NCBI GenBank assembly: GCA_009777535.1
Contig: WRLP01000012.1
Location: 1 to 64,000 of the forward strand
DNA from: Treponema sp.
GTDB taxonomy: Bacteria; Spirochaetota; Spirochaetia; Treponematales; Breznakiellaceae
Direction of reading: 5' to 3'
Length of the DNA stretch: 64,000 bases
Position 1 is the stretch's first letter; each line of letters begins with the position of its first letter. A program made the position numbers and the translations under genes. Below, in pieces: positions 61,976 through 64,000 of the stretch. The notes beneath the pieces were generated by a model that saw nothing but the letters and a program-made list of their open reading frames with translations, made no database searches and had not been told where the DNA came from.

Positions 61976-64000
61976 TTACTCCCCTACGAAGCCGCCCTGT
62001 TTTAGAATAGCCAGGGCGTCATGATGCTTTTTACCGTTTACAAGAACAACGGGGCCGGTACAGCCCATGCCGCTTTCTGCGTAAATGCCCTTGCTCTTTA
62101 GAAGAGCCACGGCATTGTCCAGATCGAATATCTCGATGCCGGGTATTTCCTCGGTAACGACTTCCTTGTCCGGCTCTTTGGCGGCGGGTGCGGCTTCCTT
62201 TTCCGGCGCTCTGGCGGCGGCAATGTTTTGCAGGCCGGCGTTTTTCGCCTTGCCATATTCTTCCCGCATTATGCCAAGAACATTGCCCATGGCAAGTTTT
62301 GCGGCGTAACAGAGAGCGTTCGCGACAACCGGCGCGCCGGAAGACCGCGACAGAATAAGCACCAGGCGGTTGTAGGCGTCGCCGATGCCCGGCCCGTAGC
62401 CGTAACCTGTCGCTTCATAATTGCCGCCGGTCGAATAGGCCGAGAACATCTTCATCAAAATATTGCCTGTAAGTGTGTCAGTAACCATCACATCAAAGCC
62501 GGGATTCAATAGGTCGTTGCCGCGCATTACAGAACCGCCGTCTGCCCGCAGCGAGCTGGAAAGGTTTACCTTGTATCCCTTCTTTGCAAGCTCGCCAAGT
62601 GCACGCTCGACAGCTCTTGCGCCGTCCAGATTCAGTATACCCACGCTTGGGTCTGATATGCCCATCGCCTTCGCGGCAATCACGCCATTGACGGCGTTTT
62701 TTACCATTGCGGCAACGCGGTCTGTGTCGGAGGTGCCGGTAGTTGTCGCAAGAAACAGCTCGCGTCCGGCTGCGGGTGTTACGACAAGCCCGACGGTAGA
62801 CACACCGATGGGGAAATTGTAGTGCATGGTAACGCAGCCGCTGATGTATCCGCTGTCCAATAGCTCTTCCATTTTGGCATACATCTGCTTTTCATCGGCG
62901 GCTTCGGCCACTTCGACATTTGTTTCAGTTTTCGGACCGATCAAGACAACGTCGAAACTTCCATTACGCGCAGCCATCTCCGCTCCCTTAACGATATTCT
63001 CAACGCCATGCTCGCTGCCGAGCATTGTAACCCCCACCTTAATCCGCTTTTGCACCTGCGCCGAGACCGGCGCGGAAGCGACTGTCTCCTTGCCGGGATT
63101 TCTTTCCATCACAATAGAAACGCCGTCGAAAAGGTTTGTCATGCGCCCAAGGAACAGGCTCCCCTTCCCCACTATCATAACGCGGTTAAGTTTGCCGGAA
63201 GTTAAATCGTCCAGGGCAAAACCAAGATACGGCACGCCCGAGGGGATATGCCCCTGGGTCGGCGCCCAGCCGGCCATGCCGCGCTCATCAATAAATTTCT
63301 GAATGTCTGTCCGCTCGATTTCTTTTTTCATAACCGCCAAGGCGGCGATCATTTTATAGTTCGCTTCGGGCACATCGCCGGCGCCGGCGGGCTTGGTAAT
63401 ATCGGGGTTTTGCATCTCCACGGCAAACTTGTCGATATCAGAAATCTTAAGTCCGGCCTTTTCCAATGGAGCCGCCACAAGAGAAGTCATGACAGCCTGC
63501 GGAGCGGAACCGGTGCTGACAGTATGCCGCCCGACCAAATCCGTGTTGAACACCGGCGATTTAAAATCGTTCTCGCTTATCAGAACGGCAAAGCCGCCTA
63601 CCACGTCCTCCAGTATCGGAAGCCCTTTTTTTACATGGTCCTTGCCGTTCATGCCGAGTTTCGCCGTAGCGCCGCCGGCAATAACGGCGACATTTTTATA
63701 TGTCCCCGCCCTGACCAGAGACGCGGCAAGAATTAATGCATGCGCCGGTGCTGCGCAAAAGCCCCTTGTGTCCGAGCCCGTGGCGTTTCCCGCGCCGGAA
63801 ATTTCCGCGATGGCTTTTGCAAAGTTGCCGCCGCCGCGCTGGTTCATGTCGCCGCAGGCTTCCTCCGAACATTCAATGACATAATCAATCTGCCCAAGAT
63901 CAATGCCGCTTTTAACAGCAAGATTGTTAAGCGCCAGTACGCCCGACGCCTTTGAAACCAAATTTTCAAAAATAACATGAGCGTTAAGGTTTACATCGAT
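61976..64000 (-). CDS. Glycine reductase complex component C, GrdC-GrdD fusion (5' truncated)
   Basis: 674 codons are visible, and the frame is open to the window edge (it begins ...IDVNLNAHVIFENL), so about 200 N-terminal residues are missing. Residues to about 310 match GrdC, the beta-ketoacyl-synthase-like subunit (VIECSEEACGDMNQRGGGNF, GATAKLGMNGKDHVKK, GWAPTQGHIPSGVPY, MIVGKGSLFLGRMTNLFDG). After a short linker, the rest matches GrdD, the PlsX-like alpha subunit (GVTMLGSEHGVENIVKGAEM, SLRADGGSVMRGN), ending in SGMGCTGPVVLVNG. Protein C receives the carboxymethyl group and releases acetyl phosphate. In clostridia these are two genes; here they are one. A TTG at 63961 in the ORF is not the start. 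Confidence 0.9.
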   Translation of the reverse strand: MDVNLNAHVIFENLVSKASGVLALNNLAVKSGIDLGQIDYVIECSEEACGDMNQRGGGNFAKAIAEISGAGNATGSDTRGFCAAPAHALILAASLVRAGTYKNVAVIAGGATAKLGMNGKDHVKKGLPILEDVVGGFAVLISENDFKSPVFNTDLVGRHTVSTGSAPQAVMTSLVAAPLEKAGLKISDIDKFAVEMQNPDITKPAGAGDVPEANYKMIAALAVMKKEIERTDIQKFIDERGMAGWAPTQGHIPSGVPYLGFALDDLTSGKLNRVMIVGKGSLFLGRMTNLFDGVSIVMERNPGKETVASAPVSAQVQKRIKVGVTMLGSEHGVENIVKGAEMAARNGSFDVVLIGPKTETNVEVAEAADEKQMYAKMEELLDSGYISGCVTMHYNFPIGVSTVGLVVTPAAGRELFLATTTGTSDTDRVAAMVKNAVNGVIAAKAMGISDPSVGILNLDGARAVERALGELAKKGYKVNLSSSLRADGGSVMRGNDLLNPGFDVMVTDTLTGNILMKMFSAYSTGGNYEATGYGYGPGIGDAYNRLVLILSRSSGAPVVANALCYAAKLAMGNVLGIMREEYGKAKNAGLQNIAAARAPEKEAAPAAKEPDKEVVTEEIPGIEIFDLDNAVALLKSKGIYAESGMGCTGPVVLVNGKKHHDALAILKQGGFVGE

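Noticed and set aside
1-64000. CRISPR arrays, insertion sequences, phage genes
   Set aside because: No regular repeat-spacer array, transposase, integrase or phage structural gene was found; the tandem repeats are inside coding sequences.

Overview
The window looks like a chromosomal segment of a Treponema (Spirochaetota), probably of a gut or termite-associated lineage. The basis is gene content and order, not a database search. Several blocks follow orders I know from treponemes: rpsB-tsf-frr-uppS-cdsA-dxr-rseP; rpsF-ssb-rpsR-(DUF2232)-rplI-dnaB; uvrA followed by an LptD/OstA-like protein; and phoH-HD-ybeY-tlyC-TPR. BspA/TpLRR lipoproteins, twin DUF115 proteins and a selenium-dependent glycine reductase component fit the same assignment. 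Base composition is moderate and coding density is high.

Layout. 1-390: start of a minus-strand gene cut by the window edge, with a long structured leader. 391-8272: maf, then the translation/lipid/isoprenoid operon ending in the site-2 protease rseP, then a CpXC protein. 8284-10565: secreted beta-propeller protein and a ComFB-like protein. 10620-14906 (minus): rpsF-ssb-rpsR-DUF2232-rplI-dnaB. 15038-15589: HigB-like toxin with a short, apparently HTH-less partner. 15744-22325: rnz, a gliding-type (GldA/GldF/GldG/DUF4340) ABC system and a degenerate-GGDEF membrane protein. 22403-30807: Memo family protein, MFS transporter, two DUF115 proteins, an acidic repeat protein, a DivIC/FtsB-like protein and smpB. 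30809-38872: PEGA/SUMF1 protein, uvrA, LptD-like outer-membrane protein. 38933-44610: phoH-HD-ybeY-tlyC-TPR. 44767-47976 (minus): tRNA-Sec heading a DUF3343-selD-yedF-cysteine-desulfurase operon. 48358-56366: accessory region with an RNA ligase, a toxin-antitoxin pair, two large repetitive lipoproteins and a small P-loop protein, in and around intergenic palindromes. 56931-60328: selA-selB. 60503-64000: AGCS amino-acid symporter and, convergent, a fused GrdC-GrdD glycine reductase component cut by the right edge.

How the parts fit. The right third is a selenium module: tRNA-Sec, SelD, SelA and SelB are the complete bacterial selenocysteine machinery. YedF, DUF3343 and the class-V aminotransferase are selenium-trafficking partners. 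GrdC/GrdD belongs to a complex whose GrdA and GrdB subunits are selenoproteins, and the AGCS symporter could import glycine. The accessory block sits between tRNA-Sec and selA, and related ~85-nt sequences lie in opposite orientation on either side of most of it, so it looks inserted into, or grown within, a selenium locus. Other noteworthy signals are several SD-less genes with a -10 box right at the start codon (possible leaderless mRNAs), a dispersed intergenic inverted-repeat family, a C11 tract upstream of a surface lipoprotein, and stem-loop copies that keep their flanks while the stems differ.
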